Assembly (NCBI GenBank): GCA_002315275.1 | Contig: DCGN01000035.1 | Location: 1-14,688, forward strand | Direction: 5' to 3' | DNA length: 14,688 bases | Source: Clostridiales bacterium UBA1777 | Lineage (GTDB): Bacteria > Bacillota > Clostridia > Oscillospirales > Oscillospiraceae | Shown here: piece after piece, positions 13,703 to 14,688 of the stretch | How the letters are laid out: every line of letters starts with the position of its first letter | How positions within the stretch are numbered: the stretch's first letter is position 1 | Made by a program: the position numbers and the translations under genes | The notes under the pieces: model-generated | Told to the model about the DNA's origin: nothing | Databases searched by the model: none | The model's input: the letters and a program-made list of their open reading frames with translations, nothing else

Positions 13703-14688
13703 TTACTTCAGTTCGACAACGGTCACACCGGTCTCTCCTTCTCCGTATCTGCCTAAACGGAATGATTTTACAGCTTTGTTTTTTCTCAGCATCTGCTGGA
13801 CTGCGGCGCGGAGAACTCCGGTACCTTTTCCGTGGATTATTCTTATCGTTGTGAGCTTCCCCATCACGGCGTTGTCGATGAACTGCTCTGCCACGGCAAC
13901 AGCCTCAACAGCCTCCATCCCGCGCAGATCCACCTCTGTCGGAGCGGCGGCAGCGCGAAGTGTTACGCCCGTGCTGACGGTTTTTTTCGCTTCCTTATTC
14001 TTTTCGCCCTCAAGCAGAAGCACCTCATTCTCCTTCGCGGTGACGTTCATGACTCCCGCCCTCAGCGTAAGCACTCTGTCATCCGATATCTCGGTGACGG
14101 TGGCCTTCATGCCCATGGACTTGATCTTTACGATATCGCCGACCTTGATCGCTCTTGCGGATACCTCGTCGGGTTCAGGGGCTTTCTCCGGTATCAGCGT
14201 ATCGGCCGCGGTATTGAGCCTCCTGCGAAGCTCGCTTCTCGCCTCGTTGATATCCTTTGCGTTTTCCTCGTCGTTCGAGCGCTTCTTCATATCGTCAAGC
14301 TCGGCGAAAACGCTCTCGGCCGTATCTCTCGCCTCTTGGATAATGCGCTCGGCATCGCGCCTCGCCTTGAGGTCAGCCTTCTCGAGTCTGACCTCAAGCT
14401 CAGCTCTCAGCATGGCGGACTTCTTTGCATTCTCGTCAGCCTGGCGGAGCTTGACAGCGGCCTCCGTTCTCTCCTTTTCAAGCAGAAGCCTTGTCTGCTC
14501 GAGCTTTTCGATAGTTGCCTCAAAGCTCGCGCTCTCCATGCTCACGCGCCCCTTCGCGTCCTCTATGATATAATCGCCGAGGCCGAGGCGCTTGGATATC
14601 GCAAACGCGTTTGATTTGCCCGGTATGCCCACGAGCAGTCTGTAGGTCGGCATAAGCGTCTCAACATTGAACTCGCAGGAGGCGTTCT
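13703..14688 (-). CDS. mutS2: Endonuclease MutS2, C-terminal part (start beyond window)
   Basis: The frame is open from the right edge to the stop at 13703, giving 328 complete codons. The first visible residues, NASCEFNVETLMPTYRLLVGIPG, are the conserved end of the MutS2 ATPase region. A long charged coiled coil follows, then a KOW-like segment (IKVGDIVKIKSMGMKATVTEI), and a C-terminal Smr nuclease domain of about 76 residues (13706-13933) with DLRG and HGKGTG. MutS2 acts on branched DNA and on collided ribosomes rather than in mismatch repair. An internal ATG at 14651-14653 is not the start, because conserved family sequence continues upstream. Confidence 0.95.
   Translation of the reverse strand, partial: NASCEFNVETLMPTYRLLVGIPGKSNAFAISKRLGLGDYIIEDAKGRVSMESASFEATIEKLEQTRLLLEKERTEAAVKLRQADENAKKSAMLRAELEVRLEKADLKARRDAERIIQEARDTAESVFAELDDMKKRSNDEENAKDINEARSELRRRLNTAADTLIPEKAPEPDEVSARAIKVGDIVKIKSMGMKATVTEISDDRVLTLRAGVMNVTAKENEVLLLEGEKNKEAKKTVSTGVTLRAAAAPTEVDLRGMEAVEAVAVAEQFIDNAVMGKLTTIRIIHGKGTGVLRAAVQQMLRKNKAVKSFRLGRYGEGETGVTVVELK

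Noticed and set aside
1..14688. CRISPR array, insertion sequence, prophage or toxin-antitoxin genes
   Set aside because: No regularly spaced repeats, transposase or integrase motifs, or small paired toxin-like genes were found on either strand.

Overview
The window looks like a chromosomal segment of a low-to-mid GC Firmicute, most likely a gut-type member of Clostridia. The grounds are near-perfect AGGAGG-type ribosome binding sites, a MutS2 with a C-terminal Smr domain, an HPr that carries both His15 and Ser46, and coding DNA of moderate GC separated by AT-rich spacers. Genus and species cannot be read from the sequence. I see no insertion sequence, CRISPR array, rRNA, tRNA or phage gene.

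Region 1 (1-9415) is a catabolic and transport locus around an AraC-family regulator (2971-3798, minus). On the minus strand, the regulator is followed by a zinc-dependent MDR dehydrogenase, an atypical RpiB/LacAB-type isomerase, two tandem VOC-superfamily proteins whose genes overlap by 4 nt, and the first 91 codons of an unrecognised protein cut by the window edge. On the plus strand, beyond an AT-rich spacer of nearly 0.9 kb, lie an aldo/keto reductase, a RhaM/DUF718-like protein, and a complete TRAP transporter in the order DctQ, DctM, DctP, closed by a strong terminator. The parsimonious reading is that TRAP imports a small anionic or polyhydroxylated substrate, the mutarotase-like protein and the two oxidoreductases interconvert it, and the isomerase and VOC proteins process the products. 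The substrate is not identifiable. No kinase, aldolase or dehydratase is visible, so the pathway probably continues beyond the left edge. A TTGTGCA element lies beside the putative -10 of the dehydrogenase operon and forms a perfect palindrome in the spacer before the reductase operon, which suggests shared control of both arms.

Region 2 (9425-14688, all minus strand) is housekeeping. In transcription order it holds mutS2 (partial), ptsH (HPr) with its own promoter and terminator, then a tight cluster of an EamA-type transporter, uvrC, rsmD and a coiled-coil protein. uvrC overlaps the transporter gene by 8 nt and rsmD overlaps uvrC by 4 nt. A perfect 20-bp hairpin ends this unit and faces the terminator of the TRAP operon.

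The most interesting part is the Region 1 pathway, especially the isomerase that has lost several residues RpiB uses, the two-domain RhaM-like protein with a CPCC motif, and the repeated TTGTGCA sites.
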